A DNA stretch of 64,000 nucleotides from NCBI GenBank assembly GCA_963978545.1, contig OZ021723.1:1054001-1118000 (forward strand). The letters run 5' to 3'. The notes beneath the pieces are model-generated. The model saw nothing but the letters and a program-made list of their open reading frames with translations, was not told the origin of the DNA and did no database searches. This document shows positions 58,701 to 61,230 of the stretch, piece by piece. The number at the start of each line of letters is the position of its first letter. Position 1 is the first letter of the stretch. This stretch comes from Linyphia triangularis. Its lineage: Eukaryota > Arthropoda > Arachnida > Araneae > Linyphiidae. The position numbers and the translations under genes were made by a program.

Positions 58701-61014
58701 TGCACATTAAAATATTTCTTATTAAATACAAGTCAATATTAAAAAAGCTCAATATTTATTAACATTTATTATTATTATAAAAATGGAACAGATGTAGTAT
58801 AGGAGATTTGGCGATATTTTTTATTTGGTAATAGCAAAAAGGGTCAAAATCAAAATATAAATAATAATGGAATAAGATTAAAATATTAATAATATTTAAA
58901 TTAAAATACTAATAGTAATAAAATTAAAATAACACTAAAATTAAGTTAAAATGTAAATAATATAAAGTATCAAATTAAAATAAAACTTAAAAATCTGTTT
59001 CCAGAAACCACATTTATCCGGAAAAAACAACACCTATATGAAATCAGGTCGAAGAAATGTCACATTCAACATCTGTGCCATAAAATTTATTATAACAAAA
59101 AGGCTCTAAAAAATTTATGCGTCGCATTGATGCGGTCATTTATTCAGACATATTTTAGTTTCTTCCTTATAATGACAACAAACAAATGACTATTAATAAA
59201 ATAATAAGAATAGACAATTTCAAAAATAGCATTCGAGTTTCTGAGTCACCCAAATTTTTTTTACGTCTAAATGTTTAAAAAAAAAAAAAAAAAAAAAAAT
59301 TGAACTTGGTTTCAAAAATATATTCCAGCTGCATAATTTTCCTTGATAAATATCCAAAATTTATACTTTGTTGTTAAAAGCAGTTAATTAGATTCAATTG
59401 GAGTAAAACATTCATCAGGAATAAAATTATCATTTATAAAACATTCGCAATTTAAAAATCAGTTCCTAAACTCGAGATTTAAAACATGCGTTTAATTCTC
59501 TGTGTCAACACAGGAAACATTGTCAGGTGTTTAGCGGCTTCCATGAAAGCAACGTATCAGCCAATGGCGCACTCCCATTCCCTTTTGTGGTTTGTATCAA
59601 TGTGAGGTATGTTTAAAAGCAACAGGGATGTAGGAAAATTTTCAATTTTCTTAAAATATTACGGATTTTTCAGGACATTTTCCAAAAAACAACAATAATG
59701 AATATTTATAAAAATTATAAAACCATGAGAATAAATTCCACGAGAGAAATGAATCGTCAAATCAAGGAACGCAGTATTAAGCATTAGCAAGCAAGAAAGA
59801 TTTCTGGATTAAAGCAAAATTTAATGCTGTGATTTGATGCTCAGTGGCTAAATTGGGTGAAAAATTAAATGTTGATTTGACGAAATTTGAATGAGTGAAT
59901 CAATGAATGAATGAGAATGGAATTTTTTCGTTTGGAAACAGTTAAGACCAGTCACAATACACATTTGTTTATAAATTCAAGTGTTTCAGGCAATCAGAAA
60001 CAAGTATTTCATTTATCCCTCATAAAGAAGGAGTCACTATGCTTGAAGTCCAGTAGCTTTTGTTCTCATAGCAGCTAATTGGTTATGCATTTAATTTCAG
60101 TGCAGTATTAAGTATTAGCAAGCAAGAAAAATTTCTGGATTAGAGCAAAATTTAAAGCTGTGATTTTATACTCAGTGGCTAAATTAGGTGAAAAATTAAA
60201 TATTGTTTTGACGAAAGCCACATTGATGTGTAATAGTTATTATTATAATTTTTTTAAAGACGTTATTTATTATTCAAAAACATATAACTGTTTTATAAAC
60301 AAATTCTCATAACAAACTACTTGACAATTACTTCATAACATTAAATACTTGAATTCAATTTACACTAGCAGTGATTTCTAAAATATTTTGGAATATTTTT
60401 CATGCATCGCATGATCATGCATAGCTCCTTTGTCTCACATTTTTAAATTTGTTGAAACTTACGCATAACTTAGGATTCAACACAAAATAAGGCGGAATTG
60501 AAGATAGCATACCGTTAAGTGGAAGTCGTTACAATCTCGAATCTTTAGAAAGTACTTCCTATAAAACACTGAAATTTGGTGAGTAGATACGATCACTTAC
60601 AGAAATGACATAAATTATTTTCATTTAAAGTCTATCTATTATAAATGAAAACTAAACTAACAAAAGACACAACCTGGTGAAGCCACAGCATATGCATTGA
60701 CACTTCAAATATATAATAAAATTATTTCGAGTTTCTAATTTATGTCATTTCATTAAGTGTTTATTTTCGTACCTCCTCACCAAATTTCAAAATTTTCGAG
60801 AAAGTAGTATCTAAACGCACTGGGCTAGAAGATTGTAACACAATATAGTATAGAGAATGATTTTTACTATGACTTCCTCTTAAAAGGGATTTTTCTAGAA
60901 AAAAGAGACTACAAAATTCTAGCCTAATTGTGTCTAAAACGTAAACAAAAACGAACAACTTATTACCTCATCAATCTGAGACTCCTCAATGGATTTTATG
61001 TTGTCAAGCGTCAT
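13116..61014 (-). CDS. SEC14-like protein (CRAL-TRIO + GOLD domains), 12 coding exons, 391 aa
   Basis: Complete split gene, closest in my reading to the animal SEC14L2/3/4 group (human SEC14L2 is 403 aa). The family binds a single hydrophobic ligand such as phosphatidylinositol, tocopherol or squalene in a CRAL-TRIO pocket and is cytosolic or Golgi-associated. Joined exons: 60967-61014, 57726-57801, 55399-55442, 48638-48700, 45939-46035, 41073-41167, 39131-39209, 34172-34252, 28808-28894, 23885-23991, 18169-18481, 13116-13201 (all minus). All introns are GT-AG with compatible phases (0,1,0,0,1,0,1,1,1,0,1) and no stop occurs before TAA. Rough domains: CRAL-TRIO N-terminal helices 1-77, lipid pocket 78-250, linker [12 protein letters not shown] about 248-259, GOLD 260-391. 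No signal peptide or membrane segment is seen. Ligand and paralogue identity cannot be decided; arachnids carry several copies. Intron bodies are packed with mobile elements, but no exon is disrupted. Confidence 0.93.
13285..13500. repeat. MITE family A, partial copy (intron 11)
   Basis: Contains CCTTGAAATTTCGTGAGTAG, ACTTAATGAAATGACATAAA, CCTTACGTCAATG and TGGCTTCAC, all shared with 24180-24370. Confidence 0.6.
13804..13906. repeat. 20-bp minisatellite, five perfect copies
   Basis: The unit ATATGTTTTACGAACTTTTA starts at 13811, 13831, 13851, 13871 and 13891; the fifth copy is cut after CGAACT. The copies are identical, so the array is young or homogenised. Confidence 0.95.
14480..14671 (-). 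other. Unrecognised repeat-like open frame in intron 11
   Basis: The minus strand reads [20 protein letters not shown], with a possible donor inside (AAAAAG|gtaaaa). I vaguely associate this kind of peptide with repeat-borne arthropod ORFs, but I cannot name it. It does not join the SEC14-like exons. Confidence 0.25.
14764..14977. mobile_element. piggyBac-like MITE 1 (TTAA-CCC...GGG-TTAA)
   Basis: Flanked by TTAA at 14760-14763 and 14978-14981. Termini CCCTTTGCACTCGAGC and GCTCGAGCGCAAAGGG form a 16-bp inverted repeat with one mismatch. 214 bp, noncoding, more GC-rich than the intron. Confidence 0.85.
15118..15300. repeat. MITE family A, right half (intron 11)
   Basis: AAATAAAATATATTAGACAC, CGAGTTTTTAATTTATG, TTTCAAGGTGGTTAC, ACTAGAAGACTGTGACAT and end GGACTTCCTCTTAA. 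Confidence 0.7.
15349..15753. mobile_element. Palindromic MITE (family L, copy 1) carrying two CTCF-like motifs
   Basis: Left arm AAAGCTGTAAAAATCTGA and TTAGTTACAAATGTTGCCAG are mirrored by CTGGCAATATTGGTAACTAA and TCAGATTTTTACAGCTTTT. Right end is AATAACTTAAAAACGG in reverse, next to TTAA (15754-15757). The sequence CCAGCAGATGGCGC occurs at 15463-15476 (plus) and again at 15634-15647 (minus). Copy 2 is at 46956-47230. Confidence 0.75.
16028..17518 (-). mobile_element. Tc1/mariner-superfamily element (1.49 kb) with inverted repeats and TA target
   Basis: Termini CACTCACTTCCAAAAGTTAA (left) and TTAACTTTTGAAAGTGAGTG (right) are inverted repeats with one mismatch, each bounded by TA (16026-16027, 17519-17520). 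The minus strand carries a broken transposase. The empty target is preserved in the related MITE at 48275-48614, where the flanks read straight through as ACTTAAATACATTAGAG. Length and TIR size fit a Tc1-like element. Confidence 0.93.
16354..17290 (-). pseudogene. Tc1-like DDE transposase, inactivated
   Basis: Minus-strand pieces in different frames: an N-terminal helix-turn-helix region (about 17260-17060), then [17 protein letters not shown] and [18 protein letters not shown] (near 16900-16790; the D in FTDESRF is the second catalytic Asp), then [20 protein letters not shown] (about 16485-16425), which holds the third catalytic position in N-P-I-E-N-L-W. Frameshifts and stops separate them, so no active protein can be made. 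The family cuts and pastes DNA at TA sites in the nucleus. Confidence 0.9.
17804..18112. mobile_element. piggyBac-like MITE 2 (TTAA-CCC...GGG-TTAA)
   Basis: TTAA at 17800-17803 and 18113-18116. Ends CCCTTAGTTAGGAGCGCG and CGCGCGACTAACCAAGGG; internal GGGGGACCAATGTCCCCC is itself a palindrome. 309 bp, noncoding. It lies 53 bp from the donor of exon 11. Confidence 0.8.
18169..18481 (-). CDS. SEC14-like coding exon 11, GOLD domain (residues 260-364)
   Basis: The largest exon, 313 bp, phase 0 to 1, between tctccag and CATTT|gtaagg. It opens with [12 protein letters not shown] and includes [20 protein letters not shown], the beta-strand pattern of the GOLD domain (Golgi dynamics, used for membrane or protein contact). 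It is visibly more GC-rich than the surrounding intron. Confidence 0.96.
18548..18775. repeat. Imperfect (AAT)n microsatellite, about 230 bp
   Basis: Long AAT/ATA repeat with interruptions, about 65 bp upstream of the exon 11 acceptor. It explains two apparent isoleucine- and tyrosine-rich open frames on the minus strand. Confidence 0.95.
19200..19252. repeat. Poly-T run in intron 10
   Basis: About 26 T in a row after TATATATTTT. Its counterpart poly-A at 20236-20269 brackets a region that includes the hAT-like fragment. Confidence 0.5.
19513..19980 (+). pseudogene. Fragment of a hAT-like (KIAA1586-type) transposon protein
   Basis: Starts [19 protein letters not shown], then [20 protein letters not shown]; after frameshifts near 19700-19900 it reads [20 protein letters not shown] and then IYEAK with a stop. 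The L-R-K-x-I-x-x-H-x-x-S-x-A-H-x-x-A segment is what I recall from N-terminal zinc-finger parts of hAT-derived KIAA1586/ZMYM-like proteins. Only the N-terminal third is present and the frame is broken. Confidence 0.5.
20236..20269. repeat. Poly-A run (about 34)
   Basis: Uninterrupted A tract downstream of the hAT-like fragment; not obviously the tail of a recognised element. Confidence 0.5.
20601..21062 (+). mobile_element. Solo LTR 1 (462 bp, TG...CA, 4-bp duplication ATAA)
   Basis: Begins TGTTGCACAAATTGTC and ends AAAAATTCATAACA, flanked on both sides by ATAA. Internal promoter AGTATATAAAGACCGG at about 20807. Start and end resemble solo LTRs at 21947 and 35198. No internal retroelement genes adjoin it. 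Confidence 0.75.
21280..21600. repeat. Dispersed repeat family H (partial)
   Basis: TTTAGAAAGAATTCATTAAC, TTGAAATAACATAACTGTGA, GAAGGAATTTTAAATAC; related stretches occur at 51960-52130, 52970-53050, 55040-55200 (inverted) and 63410-63760. Confidence 0.5.
21947..22657 (+). mobile_element. Solo LTR 2 (711 bp, TG...CA)
   Basis: Begins TGTTACGAATTTTTGTTTA, ends CATCCACGCAACA. Flanks are ATAT on both sides, but they lie in an AT run so the duplication is weak evidence. A clear TATA box, CCTATATAAGGCC, sits at about 22355, with start-like sequence downstream, as in a Gypsy-type LTR promoter. Holds an unusual cluster of TTGGCGA motifs (22158-22276). Confidence 0.75.
22158..22276. promoter_or_regulatory. 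Cluster of TTGGCGA/TCGCCAA motifs upstream of the LTR TATA box
   Basis: At least eight short copies in both orientations within 120 bp: TTTCGCCAAGTTGGCGATGG, TTTTGGCGA, CACCAAA, TTGCCAA, ATCGCCAA, ATGGCGA, TTTGGCGA and GTCGCCA. The spacing and inverted arrangement suggest a bound regulatory array about 80-200 bp upstream of the TATA box. Confidence 0.5.
22950..22977. repeat. Poly-T run (28)
   Basis: Uninterrupted T tract in intron 10. Confidence 0.6.
23235..23800 (+). repeat. Dispersed repeat family B, copy in intron 10
   Basis: Starts ATCCTTTATATTAACTTCGA and TTTTGTGTG, then GATGGCGGGCA, CCGTCATCCAATCG, TTGGATGTGAGTGCA; ends near TTTGTTTTTATGGGTTA. Other copies: 28925-29395 (minus), 33500-34035, 45293-45840, 56155-56430, 56765-57140. 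No coding seen; class unresolved. Confidence 0.75.
23885..23991 (-). CDS. SEC14-like coding exon 10 (residues 224-259)
   Basis: A 107-bp exon, phase 1 to 0, between gtgtcag and AATA|gtaggt. It contains [19 protein letters not shown], then [16 protein letters not shown]. This is the end of the CRAL-TRIO pocket (W-x-E-x-L-L-K-x-I-x-x-x-x-L-P) and the T-D-P-D-G-(N/D)-P-x-C linker to GOLD. The usual L-G-G reads L-T-G. Confidence 0.96.
24170..24560. mobile_element. MITE family A, near full length (intron 9)
   Basis: Left arm TTTAGAAATTACTTTCTCAA with CCACCTTGACATTTGGTAAG; middle CCTTACGTCAATG; right arm TAGTTTCTAAATGCAGTGGG and TAGGACTTCCTTTTAA. The arms are imperfect inverted repeats. Confidence 0.7.
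24562..27690. other. Intron 9 body, nothing gene-like recognised
   Basis: AT-rich noncoding sequence. A 107-codon minus-strand open frame (27335-27012) and a donor-like site at 26956 were considered as exons and rejected, because exon 9 joins exon 10 directly in phase. Confidence 0.5.
27700..28365. repeat. Degenerate tandem repeat, about five units of 116-148 bp
   Basis: The anchor (A/T)CCAAATTACAG / ATCAAATTTCTGAA recurs at about 27781, 27897, 28025, 28163 and 28311, each followed by TTG(T)GACT..ATTGAAAGTGG and later TTTAAAATTA..AATCG and TTGCTTACTTTAT. A related unit lies alone at 24885-25015. Old and diverged. Confidence 0.7.
28808..28894 (-). CDS. SEC14-like coding exon 9 (residues 195-224)
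   Basis: An 87-bp exon, phase 1 to 1, between ttttcag and AAAA|gtaagt. It contains [19 protein letters not shown] then VEKIKIYGK, aligning with x-x-x-F-P-x-x-Y-x-x-I-K-P-F-L-S-x-x-T-x-x-K-I. The usual A-P-K after the N is replaced by V-S-Y. Confidence 0.94.
28925..29395 (-). repeat. Dispersed repeat family B, inverted copy (intron 8)
   Basis: In reverse complement it starts ATCCTTTATATTAACTAC and carries CTTCATCCAATCGTGCTGA and GGTTCGATGTCGATGACAA, as in the other copies. It begins only about 30 bp from the exon 9 acceptor. Confidence 0.7.
29456..33214 (-). mobile_element. 3.76-kb TTAA-flanked DNA transposon with about 850-bp inverted repeats
   Basis: Flanked by TTAA (29452-29455 and 33215-33218). 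Ends GAGTGATTTTCTGAGAG and CTCTCAGAAAATCACTC are perfect inverted repeats. The arms stay alignable for about 850 bp: left 29456-30310 against right 32385-33214, e.g. GATCGATGCCATTTCCACTG pairs with CAGTGGAAAATGGCATCGAT. The 2-kb core holds a decayed minus-strand coding region. TTAA targets are known for piggyBac and Kolobok; very long arms are unusual for piggyBac. Confidence 0.85.
30740..32060 (-). pseudogene. Decayed ORF of the TTAA element, with C2H2-like finger
   Basis: Minus-strand fragments, 5' to 3': [18 protein letters not shown] then [19 protein letters not shown] (about 31950-31850); a finger-like piece [20 protein letters not shown] followed by TLDGQHTTV (31777-31700), where C-x4-C and H-x6-H pairs stand 12 residues apart; and [19 protein letters not shown] then [19 protein letters not shown] (30976-30830). 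Stops and frameshifts separate them. I do not recognise a catalytic domain; the order resembles uncharacterised repeat-borne proteins of arthropods. Confidence 0.6.
33432..33455. repeat. Poly-A run
   Basis: About 24 A just upstream of the next family B copy. Confidence 0.5.
33500..34035 (+). repeat. Dispersed repeat family B, intron 8 copy
   Basis: ATCCTTTATATTAAATTCGA, TTTTGTGTG, GATGGCGGAA, TCGATGTCGATAACAATGCA, GATATTTGGATGTGAATGCA. It stops about 135 bp short of the exon 8 donor. Confidence 0.75.
34172..34252 (-). CDS. SEC14-like coding exon 8 (residues 168-195)
   Basis: An 81-bp exon, phase 1 to 1, between a T-rich tract plus ccag and AATG|gtaagt. It contains [20 protein letters not shown] then TAYIIN. 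The (Y/E)-x-x-x-(Y/F)-P-E-x-L-K-x-x-x-(I/V)-(I/V)-N motif is diagnostic of CRAL-TRIO. Confidence 0.95.
34374..35154. mobile_element. TTAA-flanked long palindromic MITE, family C copy 2 (intron 7)
   Basis: TTAA at 34370-34373 and 35155-35158. AGAGAGTCGGAGTTTAAGAA at the left and CTTTAACTCCGACTTTCC at the right; same internal order as copy 1 at 7696-8460. 120 bp from the exon 8 acceptor. Confidence 0.85.
35198..35498 (+). mobile_element. Solo LTR 3, short (301 bp)
   Basis: TGTTACAAAAATTATTTG at the start, AAAAATTCATAACA at the end, flanked by ATAT on both sides. Shares its end and the block GATAACACAGGTTCGAAAAA / GATTATACAGGCTAGAAAAA with solo LTR 1; the promoter part is missing, so it is an internally deleted relative. 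Confidence 0.7.
35540..36610. mobile_element. Fold-back element interrupted by a piggyBac-like MITE
   Basis: Left arm (CACAGTTTTATTTCCATTGA, ATACATTATTGAGG, CCATTTGGTTATTA) is mirrored at 36345-36420 (AATAACCAAATAGTACTCC, TTAATAATGTATTCTATGGA, AATAAAACTGTG). AATGTAAAGTCAGTACC pairs with GGAACTGACTTTAC. The centre contains MITE 3 (35854-36110). Confidence 0.65.
35854..36110. mobile_element. piggyBac-like MITE 3 (TTAA-CCC...GGG-TTAA)
   Basis: TTAA at 35850-35853 and 36111-36114; ends CCCATTGACGGT and ACCGTCAGTGGG (overlapping form GACCGTCAGTGGG). 257 bp, nested in the arm junction of a larger fold-back element. Confidence 0.8.
37018..37098. repeat. Short inverted repeat around a TATATATA spacer
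   Basis: CGGCAAAGTTTCTGTATGAC and CATC on the left pair with GATG and GTCATACAGAAACCTTGCCG on the right with one mismatch; an extra copy of CCATCCTG/CAGGATGG pairs inside. Confidence 0.85.
37125..37660. mobile_element. Palindromic element with about 180-bp arms (intron 7)
   Basis: ATATGAGATTTCAGTTATAG, TTATTCAGA, GAGATTCTGTGA, TTCGAATGGCAACACCTATT at left; AATAGCAACACCTACTTTTT, GAGATTCTGTGA and ATATGAGATTTCAGGTATAG on the opposite strand at right. Noncoding fold-back MITE. Confidence 0.75.
38535..38720 (+). mobile_element. tRNA-derived SINE 1 (intron 7)
   Basis: Box A-like TAGCTTAGCGTGCC and box B AGTTCGACTCC lie about 40 bp apart (38587-38635), as in a tRNA head. A body follows with TTGGTGAACCGAATATTCG and GTGGCGCCATCTACTGC. 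A second head follows at about 38880. Confidence 0.75.
38820..38960 (+). mobile_element. tRNA-derived SINE 2, partial
   Basis: CTCTTGCACAAATTACAGAT, then box A-like GTGGTTAGCGCGCC and CTGTCTTCCAATCTAGGAG, matching SINE 1; box B has decayed (CCGAATTATCC). Direct repeat of the SINE 1 head about 297 bp downstream. Confidence 0.6.
39131..39209 (-). CDS. SEC14-like coding exon 7 (residues 142-168)
   Basis: A 79-bp exon, phase 0 to 1, between tattag and CCAA|gtaagt. It contains [19 protein letters not shown], the central strand (I-x-D-x-x-G/N-x-S/L) of the CRAL-TRIO fold, then GSATHKP. Confidence 0.94.
39738..40068. mobile_element. MITE family A copy (intron 6)
   Basis: GAAAATGATCATTTCGTGAA, ATGACATAAATTGTTTTCAT; right arm CATTAAGTGATCAATTTCGT, CTACTCACC, TAGAAGATTGTAACA and end CTTCCTATTAA. 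Confidence 0.7.
40245..40265. repeat. Poly-A run
   Basis: About 20 A in intron 6; no element body recognised beside it. Confidence 0.5.
41073..41167 (-). CDS. SEC14-like coding exon 6 (residues 110-141)
   Basis: A 95-bp exon, phase 1 to 0, between ttgtag and GAG|gtaaaa. Encodes [19 protein letters not shown] and then [12 protein letters not shown], the helix after the G-L-D-x-(K/R)-G turn. Confidence 0.92.
41590..41700 (-). mobile_element. tRNA-like sequence (SINE or tRNA pseudogene)
   Basis: On the minus strand a box A-like motif TAGCTTAACGGCTTTGG and a box B GGTTCGATTCTC are about 50 bp apart (41683 down to 41615). A good internal pol III promoter pair, but I cannot close a proper cloverleaf, so it is more likely a SINE head than a working tRNA. 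Confidence 0.5.
42690..43062 (+). pseudogene. BED zinc finger and start of a hAT transposase (ZBED-like), truncated
   Basis: Reads [30 protein letters not shown], then after a frameshift near 42850 [19 protein letters not shown]. The C-x2-C and H-x4-H pairs with the leading W and F are the BED finger. It continues [20 protein letters not shown] and [10 protein letters not shown], the stretch before the catalytic core in ZBED/hAT proteins. It stops at 43060; the RNase H-like core and dimerisation domain are absent. Confidence 0.85.
43375..43620 (-). mobile_element. tRNA-like SINE nested in the hAT element
   Basis: Minus strand: GTGATTAGCGCACCGC (box A-like) then GGTTTGATTCGCGAACTGG (box B-like), followed by about 190 bp of GC-rich unrelated body. 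Markedly more GC-rich than the flanking hAT sequence. Confidence 0.5.
43850..44055. repeat. Dispersed repeat family F, single unit
   Basis: CTTCGCGCTCAAAAAG, TTACGACTTATT, TGGCCTTACGGACAATTGAA, CCTATTTCGGGCAGTC, GTAAAACTCTCTAAAAAGT; tandem copies at 62120-62480. Confidence 0.7.
44520..44940. mobile_element. MITE family A, full-length palindrome (intron 5)
   Basis: Left arm AAGAGGAAGTACTAGTAAGG, CATACTCGCTATG, TTTTAGAAACTACTTTCTG, GTGAGTAGATACGA; right arm reverse: CGATGCTACTCACC, GAAAGCATTTTCTAAATGGG, CATAGCGAGTATAGAGAATG. Centre TGAAGCCACTGCGTAGACAT. About 420 bp, arms about 140 bp. Confidence 0.8.
45293..45840 (+). repeat. Dispersed repeat family B (intron 5)
   Basis: ATCCTTTATATTAACTTCGA, TTTTGTGTGCATG, GATATTTGGATGTGAATG, AACTTTGTTTTTATGGGTTA. 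Ends about 100 bp from the exon 5 donor. Confidence 0.75.
45939..46035 (-). CDS. SEC14-like coding exon 5 (residues 78-110)
   Basis: A 97-bp exon, phase 0 to 1, between ttgtag and AGAG|gtagac. It contains [20 protein letters not shown], aligning with the G-x-D-x-x-G-x-P-V-x-x-x-x-x-G-x-L-D-x-x-G strand-helix that opens the lipid-binding fold. The usual DG before CP is ED-A here. Confidence 0.92.
46184..46215. repeat. Short perfect hairpin (13-bp stem, 6-nt loop)
   Basis: TATATTGGGTGTT, loop CATTGA, AACACCCAATATA. About 150 bp upstream of the exon 5 acceptor. Confidence 0.9.
46956..47230. mobile_element. Palindromic MITE (family L, copy 2, intron 4)
   Basis: TTAAATAACTCATAACC at the left; AAAATTAGTACCAAATGTTG at left pairs with AACATTAGTAACTAATTTTG at right. 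The CTCF-like core seen in copy 1 is degraded here (TGTTGCCAATGGAGTGCAC). Confidence 0.65.
47742..47845. repeat. Family E palindromic MITE fragment (TTATTATACAGAGCCACT)
   Basis: CTTATTATACAGAGCCACTG, GTATAATAAGCTCCATAGGA; matches 61231-61636. Confidence 0.65.
48151..48177. repeat. Poly-A run
   Basis: About 26 A in intron 4. Confidence 0.6.
48275..48614. mobile_element. TTAA-type MITE (family M, copy 2), uninterrupted
   Basis: TTAA at 48271-48274 and 48615-48618. GAGGGTCCGGCACCTCCAT, ATTATGAAACTTTCACAGTA, ACTTAAATACATTAGAGAAA. 340 bp, shorter than copy 1 through internal deletion. It preserves the empty target site of the Tc1 element at 16028-17518 and ends 19 bp from the exon 4 donor GT. 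Confidence 0.8.
48638..48700 (-). CDS. SEC14-like coding exon 4 (residues 57-77)
   Basis: A 63-bp exon, phase 0 to 0, between attag and GAG|gtaaac. Encodes [19 protein letters not shown] plus HE, matching the helix R-K-H-x-x-x-R-K-x-x-x-x-D-x-I. A MITE ends only 19 bp from its donor. Confidence 0.92.
49100..49340. repeat. Dispersed repeat family G
   Basis: GTTTCAGATGAAGTAACGTC, a poly-A tract, GCGCAATGAACAGAAATTT, TGGCCTTTTTGAAAC; matched at 62990-63175. Confidence 0.65.
49689..49736. repeat. Long poly-A run (about 46)
   Basis: Uninterrupted A tract, one of the longest in the window, in intron 3. Confidence 0.8.
50195..50975. mobile_element. Palindromic MITE (family D, copy 2, intron 3)
   Basis: Left CATCGAACATCATTCTGATT, GAAAAGTTAATAGATTATAC, GTGACCGAAACTGGTCA; right TGACCAGTTTCGGCCATTTT, TTTTACTAACTTTTTTCTAC, AAATTCAGAATGTTGTGCC. 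The 106-codon open frame at 50186-50506 is just one arm of this palindrome. A further fragment lies at 51060-51200. Confidence 0.7.
51950..53050. repeat. Family H repeats and AT microsatellite
   Basis: Family H pieces at 51965-52130 and 52970-53050 (TTAGAAAGGA, GAATTTTAAAT, TATTGAAATGTGG). Between them 52678-52765 is an imperfect (TA)n/TATAAATA microsatellite. Confidence 0.6.
53075..53300 (+). mobile_element. tRNA-derived SINE 3 (intron 3)
   Basis: Box A-like ACAGCGGTAAAGCATCTC and box B GCGATCGAGACCC about 35 bp apart (53112-53160), then a body TATTGGTGACCCGGAC and CTGCCATCTATCGGTGC that resembles the SINE 1 body (TTGGTGAACCG, GCGCCATCTACTG). Confidence 0.7.
53402..53470. repeat. TTAA-type MITE end (family M-like)
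   Basis: TTAAGGGGTCCAGAACCG at 53399 resembles the family M terminus; the rest is not recognisable. Confidence 0.3.
53690..54690. repeat. Direct duplication of a dispersed repeat (intron 3)
   Basis: Copy 1 about 53695-54010 and copy 2 about 54300-54690 share CGCATGCGCATA, TTTTTCAGTAATTGCTAAAA (GTGATTGCTAAAA), GTTCAAAATTGCTGTG, GGTGTTCTAA, TCACCAACGAT / TCATCAACGAT, CTCAGTTTCAC and AAAATCATCA plus a poly-T tract. Apparent ORFs here (minus 53914-53531; plus 54490-54841) lie in the repeat. Confidence 0.7.
55010..55230. repeat. Family H repeat, inverted half
   Basis: CATTTTGCAATCCACGG, GTATTTAAAATTCCAGACCT, GTCTATCCAATATACTGCTT; resembles 63640-63740. Confidence 0.5.
55399..55442 (-). CDS. SEC14-like coding exon 3 (residues 42-56)
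   Basis: A 44-bp micro-exon between tttcag and AAT|gtaagt, phase 1 to 0. Encodes [14 protein letters not shown], completing the A-R-x-x-x-x-x-A-x-x-M-L motif of the CRAL-TRIO N-terminal helices. It would be missed by a plain ORF scan. Confidence 0.93.
55728..55773. repeat. Long poly-A run (about 43)
   Basis: Uninterrupted A tract in intron 2, about 290 bp upstream of exon 3. Confidence 0.8.
56155..56430 (+). repeat. Dispersed repeat family B, 5' part only
   Basis: AATCCTGTATACTAATTTAG, TTTCGTTTGTGTGTGG, ATTGCATTCTATCAAGTTTC, CCGTCATCCAATTG. The apparent 78-codon ORF is repeat sequence. Confidence 0.65.
56640..57491. mobile_element. TTAA-flanked palindromic MITE (family K) interrupted by a family B insertion
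   Basis: TTAA at 56636-56639 and 57492-57495. GAGAGTTGGTAACCC at left and GGGTACCAACTTTCC at right; AATTTAAATTCTTCCCTTTA pairs with AAAGGGAAAAATTCAAATTT. The left-half order matches 2603-2830. Family B sequence occupies about 56765-57140 inside it. Confidence 0.75.
57500..57720 (+). repeat. Degenerate family B copy abutting exon 2
   Basis: CCACTTTCCGTCATCTGATC, GAACTAGAAACTGTGTTTTT, AGGGGTTATATTATT, ending within a few bases of the exon 2 donor. Confidence 0.5.
57726..57801 (-). CDS. SEC14-like coding exon 2 (residues 17-41)
   Basis: Phase 0 in, phase 1 out, between ttccag and AGAG|gtaaat. Encodes [17 protein letters not shown] followed by NLFVRFLR, the classic CRAL-TRIO N-terminal segment (compare the D-D-x-x-L-x-R-W/F-L-R-A-R pattern). 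The split alanine codon joins it to exon 3. Confidence 0.93.
57937..59612. mobile_element. TTAA-flanked nonautonomous element, 1.68 kb with about 75-bp inverted repeats (intron 1)
   Basis: TTAA at 57933-57936 and 59613-59616. CCTCACATTGATTCAAACCA and GGGAATGAGAGTGCGCCATT at left are mirrored by AATGGCGCACTCCCATTCCC and TGGTTTGTATCAATGTGAGG at right. The core is extremely AT-rich, noncoding and unrelated to the arms. Confidence 0.75.
59770..60220. repeat. Direct duplication, about 115 bp, 332 bp apart (intron 1)
   Basis: GCAGTATTAAGCATTAGCAA (59770) and GCAGTATTAAGTATTAGCAA (60103) both continue with GCAAGAAAGATTTCTGGATT / GCAAGAAAAATTTCTGGATT and TCAGTGGCTAAATTGGGTGA / TCAGTGGCTAAATTAGGTGA. 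Confidence 0.85.
60519..60879. mobile_element. MITE family A with intact TTAA target duplication (intron 1)
   Basis: TTAA at 60515-60518 and 60880-60883. GTGGAAGTCGTTACAATCTC at left; GAGAATGATTTTTACTATGA and CTTCCTC at right. 361 bp. Ends 84 bp from the exon 1 donor. Confidence 0.8.
60967..61014 (-). CDS. SEC14-like coding exon 1 (residues 1-16)
   Basis: Encodes [16 protein letters not shown] and ends with donor GAG|gtaata in phase 0. The ATG is chosen because it gives a normal short lead before the first CRAL-TRIO helix. About 28 bases of 5'UTR continue up to a tandem acceptor TAGCAG (exon 5' edge at 61042 or 61045), so transcription must start in a further upstream noncoding exon. Confidence 0.88.
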
Positions 61015-61230
61015 CTTGATGCTATATTCAACTTCAAATTTTCTGCTACAAAGTGGCTTGCTTCAGAACTGAAACTAAAGAAAAGAAACGTCACTCGCAT
61101 CGGTTTTTAGGAGCTTGCAATTCATTAAGTCTGATGTTCTAAGGCTACTTCATGTTGTTCAAATTTTGACAACTTTTCTTTTATCAATAACATGCTTCTT
61201 ACCTGAGATATTGTGATTTAAGTTAGGGTC

